Source: Vagococcus lutrae (GTDB lineage: Bacteria > Bacillota > Bacilli > Lactobacillales > Vagococcaceae). Taken from it: a stretch of DNA of 64,000 nt. The position numbers and the translations under genes are program-made. Below the pieces are notes generated by a model that worked only from the letters and a program-made list of their open reading frames with translations, was not told where the DNA came from and searched no databases. The stretch is taken from contig NZ_NGJW01000001.1 in the NCBI RefSeq assembly GCF_003987555.1, positions 248,001 through 312,000 of the forward strand. The letters are read 5' to 3'. Positions 16,349-25,400 of this stretch are shown in pieces. Position 1 is the stretch's first letter, and each line of letters begins with the position of its first letter.

Positions 16349-17095
16349 TTAGAAAAAAGCTCCATATCGTTGAATACCATAAACTATACAAAATACAACA
16401 AAAAATAAAAATCCTATCCCTGATGCAATCCGACGATGTTTGTTATCTTCTGTTACATTATAACGTGATTTTTTTACTTGAGGTCCTGAAATAGCAAAGC
16501 CTAATAATAGACCACCAATCAAACCACCAATATGACCAAACATATCAATCCCTTGACTGAACAAGTTAAACACTAAATTAACTACGACTAACGCTAACAT
16601 ATTACGGGCCATATATTGGACGCGCGGATGATAGGGAAAAATACGTCCTAAAGCAATAAAACCTCCAAACAAACCAAAAAGAGCCGTACTCGCTCCTGCA
16701 GAAACAGTTTGCATAGGGCCAAAAGCAAAACTTAGTAAATTACCAGACAGACCGCTTAATAGATAAAAAATTAAAAAGGGGATACGCCCCATCATCGCTT
16801 CTAATTCTTTTCCAGCAAAATAAAGGAAAAAAGAATTTAAAATGAGATGCACGAGCCCGATATGTAAGAAAATAGGAGTTATCAAACGCCAGTACTCTCC
16901 CATCGCTACTAACGGTGCATACATCGCACCAAACTTCACTAAGATTTGAGTTTGCGTAGTTCCATCCAATCCGTAGCCATTTGCTAAACCATATAAGGTC
17001 ATTAAAATAAAGAGTGTCACTTGAATGGTCAGTAGTACCACTGTCACACCATTTTGTTTCATTTCTTGTTTTATTCTTTGTGGGTTAAAGGCCAT
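16349..17095 (-). CDS. Rhomboid-family intramembrane serine protease (GluP/YqgP-like)
   Basis: A 248-aa membrane protein with about seven hydrophobic helices. The catalytic serine is in GASTALFG (Ser near residue 136) and the histidine in MFGHIGGLIGGLL (near 186), the serine-histidine dyad of rhomboids. It cleaves transmembrane segments of other proteins within the lipid bilayer. It lacks the large N-terminal domain and TPR repeats of B. subtilis YqgP, so it is a minimal form. It lies upstream of the yqgQ-glcK fusion on the same strand, the conserved order; the gap is short, so cotranscription is likely. Confidence 0.92.
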   Translation of the reverse strand: MAFNPQRIKQEMKQNGVTVVLLTIQVTLFILMTLYGLANGYGLDGTTQTQILVKFGAMYAPLVAMGEYWRLITPIFLHIGLVHLILNSFFLYFAGKELEAMMGRIPFLIFYLLSGLSGNLLSFAFGPMQTVSAGASTALFGLFGGFIALGRIFPYHPRVQYMARNMLALVVVNLVFNLFSQGIDMFGHIGGLIGGLLLGFAISGPQVKKSRYNVTEDNKHRRIASGIGFLFFVVFCIVYGIQRYGAFF

Positions 17096-17254
17096 TTAAT
17101 CCTTTCACTCTCCTCTCACTCATTTTCATATTATACCATTAAATGTATGATGAAAACATGAAAGTCTCGTTATTTTTCTATTTTACCGGTAACAATTATC
17201 AGTCTCATCTTTAAAAAAAGAGAAAAACTCAACTTCCTCCCCTATGACTAAATC

Positions 17255-17283
17255 TTGGCAAGCCCGCATTGGTTTGTTATACT
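17255..17283 (+). promoter_or_regulatory. Sigma-A type promoter of the 61-aa membrane protein gene
   Basis: A -35 TTGGCA (17255-17260), an exact 17-base spacer and a -10 TATACT (17278-17283), about 40 bases before the ATG at 17323. Confidence 0.75.
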
Positions 17284-17322
17284 AAAGCAATCAATTTCAC
17301 TCAAATAAAGGACGGAATTAAC

Positions 17323-17508
17323 ATGAATTTAGGCAGACTGGATTTTGGCACAAAAGATGCTGTTTTAGCGATTGCGATTATGATGATGCTTATTTTAACC
17401 ATTTATTTTCATTGGTCGATAAAAGAATTTATTCTTTCAGAAATAGCGATTGTTCTCTCGTTTTACGGTGGGACATTGAAACAAGATAAGCGTTTGGACT
17501 CTAAGTAA
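17323..17508 (+). CDS. Small membrane protein (61 aa)
   Basis: A 61-aa frame beginning MNLGRLDFGTKDAV with an AAAGGACGG ribosome binding site, a clear promoter upstream and a strong terminator downstream, so it is a real monocistronic gene. Two hydrophobic segments (about 12-28 and 32-49) predict a membrane hairpin, with a charged C-terminus (KQDKRLDSK). The first frame-open ATG-like start further upstream has no ribosome binding site. It sits between the rhomboid and rpmG genes, where other Firmicutes usually have 5-formyltetrahydrofolate cyclo-ligase. Family not recognised. Confidence 0.7.
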   Translation: MNLGRLDFGTKDAVLAIAIMMMLILTIYFHWSIKEFILSEIAIVLSFYGGTLKQDKRLDSK

Positions 17509-17515
17509 AAACAAA

Positions 17516-17558
17516 TAAAAAAGCTGTCATCTTTGTTAGACAAAGTTGACAGCTTTTT
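17516..17558. terminator. Bidirectional intrinsic terminator
   Basis: AAAAAGCTGTCA and TGACAGCTTTTT form a long stem with further inner pairing (CTTTG/CAAAG), between the convergent 61-aa gene and rpmG. Confidence 0.9.
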
Positions 17559-17566
17559 GTTAAGGC

Positions 17567-17716
17567 TTATTTTGTTTCACGGTGAAGTGTTACTTTACGC
17601 TCACGTGGGCAATATTTTTTCACTTCTAAACGATCTGGGTTATTACGTTTATTTTTATTAGATAAGTAGTTACGTTCTTTACACTCTGTGCATTCTAAAG
17701 TAATATGTACGCGCAT
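17567..17716 (-). CDS. rpmG: 50S ribosomal protein L33
   Basis: A 49-aa protein, [20 protein letters not shown] and onward, ending KVTLHRETK, the L33 pattern. The first zinc pair CTEC is kept, but in the second pair only one cysteine remains (YCPRE in place of CPxC), so zinc binding may be weak or lost. Such half-degenerate copies usually coexist with another L33 paralogue elsewhere. Start ATG at 17716 follows TTGGAGGGAAAAAC. The gene lies just downstream of the PBP gene on the same strand. Confidence 0.93.
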   Translation of the reverse strand: MRVHITLECTECKERNYLSNKNKRNNPDRLEVKKYCPRERKVTLHRETK

Positions 17717-17885
17717 GTTTTTCCCTCCAAATAATTAGTTTCAGTTGAGTTTTTCACTCATACTTGAATATCATAGCATTTTTTTTTATAGATTTCTACC
17801 CTTTTTATCAATTTTGTTAAGTAGTTCTACTTTACAGTGACTTCTTCCCTGTTTTAATGATGAAAAGCCTTGCTGTTACTAACTT

Positions 17886-20000
17886 TTAGTGCTTGTAGTC
17901 ATAGTAAGCATTAAATATTTCTTTCGTCATTACCGCATGAAGCGCATCGGACTCGTCTTGAATATGTGGAATAATAACTGAGACCGCTAACTCAGGATTT
18001 TCTTGAGGGGCATACGCCACCATAGAGCTATTGACTAAACGAATAACATCGTTTGGATTATCTGGATTAGGAATCGGCGTTTCGGCTGTACCCGTTTTGG
18101 CAGATATCACATATTTCCCACCTTGTAGCGCCCGTCCTGTACGACGATAATCCGTTCCATTAACTACGTTATAAAATCCTTCTTGGACAACGGAGATATG
18201 TTCTTTTGCTTTTACTTCATTCATCACTTTGGTTTCTTTTACTTCTACTGGTTCACCCAAGCCACCAGACTCATTATTATCATAAACACCTTCAACAACA
18301 CGCGGTGCTACACGTACACCGTCATTGGCAATCGTTGCCACATATTGTGCTAACTGCATCGGCGTATAGGTATCGTAGTTCCCAAAGGAAAGGTCGAGTA
18401 AATTCCCCATCTTACCTGGTTTTAAGTTCCCTTTTTCATCATAGAAATCTGTCGGTGCTAACCCAGTCGACTCTCCCGGCAAGTCAATGCCTGTTTTATC
18501 GCCCAGTCCATATTCCTTGAACGTCCCACGTAACGTGTCATAGACATCCGTTCTCTCTGGCAAGTTCATTCCTGGATGATACTCTACTCCCATCATTTTC
18601 AAGACAATTTTCATCATATAAACGTTGGAAGACACAGTCAATGCGTCTACAGTATTTAACGGGACCCGGCCATATTGGTTAAATAACGAGCTTTTAACAT
18701 CCCCAGCTCCTTCACCAAAACGTAAAGGTTCATCAATCATCACATCATTTTGAGGTAAGATATTTTGTTCAAATCCTGCCATGACGGTTGCGCCCTTAAT
18801 CACCGATCCGGGTACAAAAGCTTTGTTAATTGTCCCCAAAGTATCATCCGTTAATTCTTGCGTTTCTGGGTCATGACTTAACCCTACCATTGCTAAGACA
18901 TCTCCAGTTTGCGGATTTAAAACGACAGCATACGCGCCATCGGAATAGCGTGCCTTACCGTTATATATGAGTTGTTGATAATTACGTCGGACAATATCTG
19001 CGACTTGTTTTTGGAACTCAATATCAATGGTTAGTTTTACATTTTGACCTTTTTTACCTTCTGTAATTTCTTCTTGCTTTTCTATCTCATTTTGTTGATT
19101 AATCGTCACTTCCGACTTAGATTTCGTTCCTCTTAACACCGGCTCATATTGCTTTTCTAGGTAACTCAACCCTACACGGTCGTTACGTGCATAGCCCTTT
19201 TTCAAATATTCATCTGCTTCTTCTTGAGGCAATCCCGTCTTTTCAGAGGATACCGTCCCTAAAATAGAACGCAGTGCATCGCCTTGTGGGTATTCACGAT
19301 CCCAGTCCATCCCTGTTGAAATACCAGGGATTTCTGCAACACTTTCCCCTATCTGAGCTATTTCTTCAGGTGTCACGTCTTCGTTTTTAATGATAACGGG
19401 CGTTAAAGCGTACGCGCCATTAATTCGTTTAAAAACAGAAGCGACTTTCAATTCTTCTTCATCAAATTGAATTTCTTCAGGTGTAACTTTTTCGGTGAGC
19501 AACTGATATTCATCTGCAGCTGAAATCAGTGCGCCTTTATCATTCACCTTTTCTTTATCCGTTAATCGTTTACGTGCTTCTGCTAGATTATTCTCATCTG
19601 CCAACCAATAATCTTTTAAATCTCGTTCGGATAAATTCTCTGCTTTAATAGCTAAAATTTGTGTGAGTTGACGTGAAACGTCTAAAATTTCCTGCGCAGT
19701 CATCCCAGCTTTTTTAGTATAAATAACAGCTGGCTTCGAACGATTGCCGACTAAGACTTGCCCAGAAGCATCATAAATCATCCCTCGCGGCGCATTGTTT
19801 TCTACAATGTTTTTCTGTCCCCATTTTACTTTATCTTCAAAAAAATCCAAATGGATAATTTGTAAATAGGCAAGACGAATCACTAAAGAAAGAAAGAGAA
19901 CAAAGACAATAAAAAATAAAAAGTTTAAACGAAACGGAATATGTGACTTGACTTCCGTTCGATTACGTCGTTTCAATTGTTTAAAAAAAGAGTTTTTCAT
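17886..20000 (-). CDS. Class B penicillin-binding protein (transpeptidase, PBP2 type)
   Basis: A 704-aa membrane-anchored transpeptidase that cross-links peptidoglycan. It has a short cytoplasmic basic head, one transmembrane helix (about 25-47), a PBP dimerisation domain, and a transpeptidase domain with all three motifs: SVIK (SxxK, in FVPGSVIKGATV), SSN (TVSSNVYM) and KTG (ISAKTGTAE). Length and motif order fit the elongasome enzyme PBP2a/2b group that works with RodA. It is cotranscribed in orientation with rpmG. The start has an AAGGATT site. Monofunctional, with no glycosyltransferase domain. Confidence 0.93.
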   Translation of the reverse strand: MKNSFFKQLKRRNRTEVKSHIPFRLNFLFFIVFVLFLSLVIRLAYLQIIHLDFFEDKVKWGQKNIVENNAPRGMIYDASGQVLVGNRSKPAVIYTKKAGMTAQEILDVSRQLTQILAIKAENLSERDLKDYWLADENNLAEARKRLTDKEKVNDKGALISAADEYQLLTEKVTPEEIQFDEEELKVASVFKRINGAYALTPVIIKNEDVTPEEIAQIGESVAEIPGISTGMDWDREYPQGDALRSILGTVSSEKTGLPQEEADEYLKKGYARNDRVGLSYLEKQYEPVLRGTKSKSEVTINQQNEIEKQEEITEGKKGQNVKLTIDIEFQKQVADIVRRNYQQLIYNGKARYSDGAYAVVLNPQTGDVLAMVGLSHDPETQELTDDTLGTINKAFVPGSVIKGATVMAGFEQNILPQNDVMIDEPLRFGEGAGDVKSSLFNQYGRVPLNTVDALTVSSNVYMMKIVLKMMGVEYHPGMNLPERTDVYDTLRGTFKEYGLGDKTGIDLPGESTGLAPTDFYDEKGNLKPGKMGNLLDLSFGNYDTYTPMQLAQYVATIANDGVRVAPRVVEGVYDNNESGGLGEPVEVKETKVMNEVKAKEHISVVQEGFYNVVNGTDYRRTGRALQGGKYVISAKTGTAETPIPNPDNPNDVIRLVNSSMVAYAPQENPELAVSVIIPHIQDESDALHAVMTKEIFNAYYDYKH

Positions 20001-20130
20001 TTTACAGTAATCCTTTCAAGATATACTTATCTCATTCATTTTACAGAATCACACGGTAAAAAAAAAGGAATTCATCTTTTTATCGCCAACTTTTTAATAA
20101 TCCTTAACAATCCCTTTTTAAAAGTTGAAA

Positions 20131-20164
20131 AACGCTCAAAAAGATAGGTCTCTTTTTGAGCGTT
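20131..20164 (-). terminator. Terminator of thrS
   Basis: A perfect 13-bp stem AACGCTCAAAAAG/CTTTTTGAGCGTT lies 14 bases after the thrS stop, followed by TTTTC on the minus strand. Confidence 0.88.
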
Positions 20165-20177
20165 ATAAACTAATTAA

Positions 20178-22124
20178 TTATGATGGTCGGCTATATGTAG
20201 CGACTTCTGCTACAATTTGATTGATTAACGCATCGATTTCAACTGTTTCAGTTTCTTTGCTACCATATCGACGAACGTTAACAGCTTGTGCTTCCACTTC
20301 TTTATCCCCGACAACTAATTGATAAGGGACTTTTTGTGTTTGCGATTCACGAATCTTATACCCCATTTTTTCATTGCGGTGGTCAACTTCAAAGCGTAAC
20401 CCATGTCGATTTAAGGCTTCTTTCAACTTCTCAGCATAGTCGCCATGTAAATCTAAGTTAACTGGAATAATCGTTCCCTGCACAGGAGCCAACCATGTTG
20501 GGAATGCTCCTTTGTATACTTCTGTTAAATAAGCAACGAAACGTTCCATCGTTGATACAATACCACGATGAATAACTACAGGACGATGTGTGTTTTCGCC
20601 ATCTTCCCCTACATAAGTCAAATCGAAACGCTCAGGTAAAAGGAAGTCTAACTGAATAGTCGATAGCGTTTCTTCAATACCCATAGCTGTTTTTACTTGA
20701 ACATCTAGTTTTGGTCCGTAGAACGCTGCTTCGCCTTCAGCTTCTTTATACTCTAAGCCCATTTCATCCACTGCTTCTTTTAGCATTTTTTGTGCTTTTT
20801 CCCACATTTCATCGTCATCAAAATACTTTTCTGTATTAGCAGGGTCACGGTAACTTAAACGGAAAGCATAGTCAGTAATGTCAAAGTCTTTATAAACTTC
20901 AACCATTAATTCTAACGTGCGTTTGAACTCATCTTTAATTTGGTCTGGACGAACAAATGTATGACCGTCATTTAGCGTCATTTCACGCACACGTTGTAAA
21001 CCAGATAAAGCTCCACTCTTTTCATAACGGTGCATCATGCCTAACTCAGCAATACGAATCGGTAATTCGCGGTAACTGTGAATATCATTTTTATACACCA
21101 TCATGTGATGTGGACAGTTCATCGGACGTAAAACTAGCATTTCTCCGTCACCCATATCCATTGGTGGGAACATATCTTCATGATAGTGATCCCAGTGACC
21201 AGAGGTTTTGTAAAATTCAACGTTCGCCATGATTGGTGTATAAACGTGTTGATAACCTAAACTAATTTCTTTATCTGTAATATAACGCTCGATAGTTCGA
21301 CGAATCGTTGCCCCTTTTGGTAACCAGAAAGGTAAACCTGAACCGACACTTGGATTTGTCATAAATAAATCTAATTCGCGTCCTAGTTTACGATGGTCAC
21401 GCTCTTTCGCTTCCTCACGCATTTTGATAAACTCTTTTAAATCCTTTTTATCAAAGAATGCTGTCCCGTAAACACGTTGCATCATTTGATTATCAGAATT
21501 ACCACGCCAGTATGCTCCCGCCACAGATAATAACTTAAAGACTTGAATACGTCCTGTGCTTGGAACATGGACACCACGGCATAGGTCAACGAAATCTCCT
21601 TGATCATAAACAGAAATCACTTCATCTTCAGGTAAGTCTGTAATCAATTCCACTTTATAAGGATCATCTTTAAATAACTCCAGTGCCTCTTCACGTGACA
21701 CTTCTTTACGCACGATAGGATTGTTTTCTTTGACAATTTCCATCATGACTTTTTCAATTTTCGGTAAATCTTCTTCACTGATAGGGTGCTCACCATTATC
21801 AGTATCGTAGTAAAAACCTGTCTCAATCGCTGGGCCTACCCCAAAGTGAATATTGGGATAGATACGACGAATGGCGTTGGCCATTAAGTGCGCTGTCGAG
21901 TGACGTAAAATCCCCAAAGCATCTTCATGGTCAGGCGTAATAATTTCTAGAGAACCATCTTCTTGTAATGGTAAGTTCCAATCTACTAATTCTCCATTGA
22001 ATTTACCTGCTAAAGCTTTTTTCGCTAGACTTTTACTAATACTTTCTGCAATTTCAACTGTGTGTATCCCTTTGTCATATTCTCGGACAGCTCCGTCCGG
22101 AAAACTAATCTTAATTTTTTCCAT
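20178..22124 (-). CDS. thrS: Threonyl-tRNA synthetase
   Basis: A 648-aa class II synthetase that charges tRNA-Thr. Domains: TGS (about 1-62), the second editing domain with [11 protein letters not shown] (zinc-type HxxxH) and the catalytic core with [11 protein letters not shown]. The core's Cys/His residues hold the zinc that selects threonine. The C-terminal anticodon-binding domain ends the protein. The length is normal. The start has a GAGGAGGAAAAC ribosome binding site. Expression is controlled by the T-box upstream, which senses uncharged tRNA-Thr. Confidence 0.97.
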   Translation of the reverse strand: MEKIKISFPDGAVREYDKGIHTVEIAESISKSLAKKALAGKFNGELVDWNLPLQEDGSLEIITPDHEDALGILRHSTAHLMANAIRRIYPNIHFGVGPAIETGFYYDTDNGEHPISEEDLPKIEKVMMEIVKENNPIVRKEVSREEALELFKDDPYKVELITDLPEDEVISVYDQGDFVDLCRGVHVPSTGRIQVFKLLSVAGAYWRGNSDNQMMQRVYGTAFFDKKDLKEFIKMREEAKERDHRKLGRELDLFMTNPSVGSGLPFWLPKGATIRRTIERYITDKEISLGYQHVYTPIMANVEFYKTSGHWDHYHEDMFPPMDMGDGEMLVLRPMNCPHHMMVYKNDIHSYRELPIRIAELGMMHRYEKSGALSGLQRVREMTLNDGHTFVRPDQIKDEFKRTLELMVEVYKDFDITDYAFRLSYRDPANTEKYFDDDEMWEKAQKMLKEAVDEMGLEYKEAEGEAAFYGPKLDVQVKTAMGIEETLSTIQLDFLLPERFDLTYVGEDGENTHRPVVIHRGIVSTMERFVAYLTEVYKGAFPTWLAPVQGTIIPVNLDLHGDYAEKLKEALNRHGLRFEVDHRNEKMGYKIRESQTQKVPYQLVVGDKEVEAQAVNVRRYGSKETETVEIDALINQIVAEVATYSRPS

Positions 22125-22140
22125 GTTTTCTCCTCCTCTA

Positions 22141-22396
22141 AAATAAAAAAAGCCCTAAAACACTTCTTTTAGAAGTGTTTTAGGACGAAATAGTCGTGGT
22201 TCCACCTAAATTTAGCTAATAATCATAGCTCTCATTTGCGATAACGGTGCTAGCCGATTTAGTTTCAACTAAATTCTCGAAAGTGGTCATCCTTTGGGCA
22301 CTAATAGGAAAGTTTCAGCCACGCTCTCCCTCTCTGATAATAGGCTTACAAATTCTGGTGTCTTTCTCATTGATCATTGATGATTGACTCTATTTA
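22141..22396 (-). promoter_or_regulatory. T-box riboswitch (threonine) with terminator
   Basis: On the minus strand the leader ends with the T-box element TAGGTGGAACCACG (22208-22195), then a perfect 14-bp terminator stem (22154-22184) and a T7 run. A likely specifier is ACC (22287-22285), a threonine codon, inside GGATGACCACTTTC. The element leads directly into thrS. The stem I and antiterminator layout fits a class I T-box. Confidence 0.93.
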
Positions 22397-22420
22397 AACA
22401 CGGTTTTGTTAAAAATGCAA
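22392..22420 (-). promoter_or_regulatory. Promoter of the thrS T-box transcript
   Basis: The minus strand has TTGCAT (22420-22415), a 17-base spacer and TTAAAT (22397-22392), placing the transcript start just upstream of the T-box stem I. Confidence 0.6.
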
Positions 22421-22436
22421 GCCTTTATCGTGATAA

Positions 22437-25400
22437 CTATTTTTTACTTTGTTTTGCGTAAAACACAACAATCCCTATGATAACAATCACACCAATCGCT
22501 GTTAATGCTTTAGTCAACCCTTGTGACTCAGACGTTTGAGGTAATTTATTTTTATCATTATTTGTCGATGTGTTGGGCTTATTTGTTGGTTTATCAGGTT
22601 TCTCTGTTGGGTCTGTTGGTTCTGTTGGGTCTGTTGGTTCTGTTGGTTTAGTCGGTGTCTTTTCATTATCAACTGTCGAAACGACCACGTTACCCTCTGC
22701 ATTTTTTTCAACTTTTACCGCTAATGGCTCGGTTAATTTTTCATAACCTTTTGGCGCTTTGGTTTCAGTTAACGTATACGTGCCAAAAGCTAAGTCACTT
22801 TGAGCCGCTTCACCATTTTCATCTGTGATTAATGTATACGTTTCGCCATTCGCTGATTTTAATTCAAATTCTGCTCCTGCTAAACGTTTTTGATTTTCTT
22901 TATCTTGTTTGATAAGTTTGAGTGTCCCTTTTTCTTCTTTTTCTGGGGTCTTTTCATTATCAATTGTCAAGACAACTACGTTATCCTCTGCATTTTTTTC
23001 AACTTTCACTGTCAATGGCTCGGTTAATTTCTCATAACCTTTTGGCGCTTTGGTTTCAGTTAGCGTATACGTGCCAAAAGCTAAGTCACTTTGAGCCGCT
23101 TCACCATTTTCATCTGTGATTAATGTATACGTTTCGCCATTCGCTGATTTTAATTCAAATTCTGCTCCTGCTAAACGTTTTTGATTTTCTTTATCTTGTT
23201 TGATAAGTTTGAGTGTCCCTTTTTCTTCTTTTTCTGGGGTCTTTTCATTATCAATTGTCAAGACAACTACGTTATCCTCTGCATTTTTTTCAACTTTCAC
23301 TGTCAATGGCTCGGTTAATTTCTCATAACCTTTTGGCGCTTTGGTTTCAGTTAGCGTATACGTGCCAAAAGCTAAGTCACTTTGAGCCGCTTCACCATTT
23401 TCATCTGTGATTAATGTATACGTTTCGCCATTCGCTAATTTAAATTCAAATTCTGCTCCCGCTAAACGTTTTTGATTTTCTTTATCTTGTTTGATAAGTT
23501 TGAGTGTCCCTTTTTCTTCTTTTTCTGGCGTCTTTTCATTATCAATTGTCAAAACGACCACGTTACCCTCTGCATTCTTTTCAACTTTTACTGTCAATGG
23601 CTCGGTTAATTTCTCATAACCTTCTGGCGCTTTGGTTTCAGTTAGCGTATACGTACCGAAAGCTAAGTCACTTTGAGCCGCTTCACCATTTTCATCTGTG
23701 ATTAATGTATACGTTTCGCCATTCGCTGATTTTAATTCAAATTCTGCTCCTGCTAAACGTTTTTGATTTTCTTTATCTTGTTTGATAAGTTTGAGTGTCC
23801 CTTTTTCTTCTTTTTCTGGGGTCTTTTCATTATCAATTGTCGCAATCGTTAAGTTTCCTTGGTCATTTCCTGTAACGGTCACAATCATCGGTTCTGTTAA
23901 TTTTTCATAACCAGCTGGTGCTACCGTTTCAATAATCTGATATTGCCCAAGTTTTAGTCCACCATGATAAGCTTTTCCTTCATCATCTGTAGTTAAGCCT
24001 TCACTCACGACTTCTCCTGTTTCATTGCTGACAATCTTAAACTGAGCTCCCGCTAGTTTTTCTTTTGTCTCTTTGTCTTGTTTGACTATTTGAATTGCAC
24101 CAAGTGGTGTTCCTGGTTCAATAGGAACAGCTGGAATAGTAGGTTTATTGGTTAACTCCAATATCACCATATTATCTTGATCGTTTTCTTTCACTGTTAC
24201 TTTTTTGGGCTCTGTATCTAATACATAACCTTCTGGCGCTTGCACTTCTGTCACATAGTAATCGCCTAAAGGCATACCTTTAACGCTGGCAATTCCTTCA
24301 TCATTTGTTGTCACAATGGCTATAAAACGTTCTTTATCACTGGCTATTTTGAATATAGCACCAGGAAGAAACTCGTCTGTTTCAGCATCTTTTTTAACTA
24401 ATTTAATACCGCCTACAGGTTCACTTGGCTCTATCGGTATCATAGGAATCTCTGGCTTGTTTTCAAACGATAATTCTACTATATTGCCAGTCTCACTATT
24501 TTCAGTGATGGTAAATTTTAAAGGCGTTTCGTTTAATTCATAGCCCTCTGGCGCTTGTGTTTCAATTAGTTGATAGTTACCTAAAGGTAAATTATCAACA
24601 TGAATAATCCCTTGATTATTTGTAACGAGCTTTTCTTTTACAAGCTCCCCACGTTCATTCATTACGTTAAATACAGCACCTGTTAATGGTTCTTTTGTTT
24701 CACTATCATACTTCACTAATCTAAATCCGCCTAAAATTTCTTCTGGTTCTATTAGTTTATTCACCACTTTTATCACTACTACATGATTAACGTCTTTGTC
24801 AGTTATAACAACGTCTTTAGGTGTTGAGTCTAATTCGTACCCTTCTGGTGCTTTCGTTTCAATTAACTTATATTCACCAATAGCTAAATTATCAGACAAC
24901 CATTCGCCTGATTCATTCGTTTTGATGTTATCTACTATCACTTTGTCTTTACTATCTATTAATTGAAATTCAGCATCAGCTAAACGTGTGTCGCCGTCTT
25001 CCGCTAATTTTACTAGCTTAATTTTTCCTAGTTTTGGTTTTCTTTTATTTGTAATTGTTATAATATTTTTTTCTGTTATTTCTTGCGATGAAACTTCGAC
25101 CAAAATAGGAGTCTCGTCTAACTCATACCCTTGTGGTGCTTTGGTTTCAATTAATTGATACTTTCCATATTCCAAACCATCAATAAGCAATTCGCCGTTA
25201 GTATCTGTTATAAGTTTTTCAAAAATAACGTTATTTTCATCATCTGTTAGTTTAAATTCCGCATTTGCTAAACGATACTTTGTGTCTTCATCTTCTTTAA
25301 CAACTTTTAGACGGCCGTATTGTTCTTTCAGGTCGTTGCGAACAATGAGTTGTGTTATGCTTTCCGGATTTTCTTTACTAATGGTAATCTTGTGCGGAGT

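Noticed and set aside
22922-23701. Plus-strand open frames of 65 codons, repeated every 291 bp
   Set aside because: They are the opposite-strand shadow of the tandem Cna-B repeats, without ribosome binding sites.
22660-23830. CRISPR-like periodic array
   Set aside because: The repeat unit is a 291-bp coding repeat in frame, with no short repeats or unique spacers.
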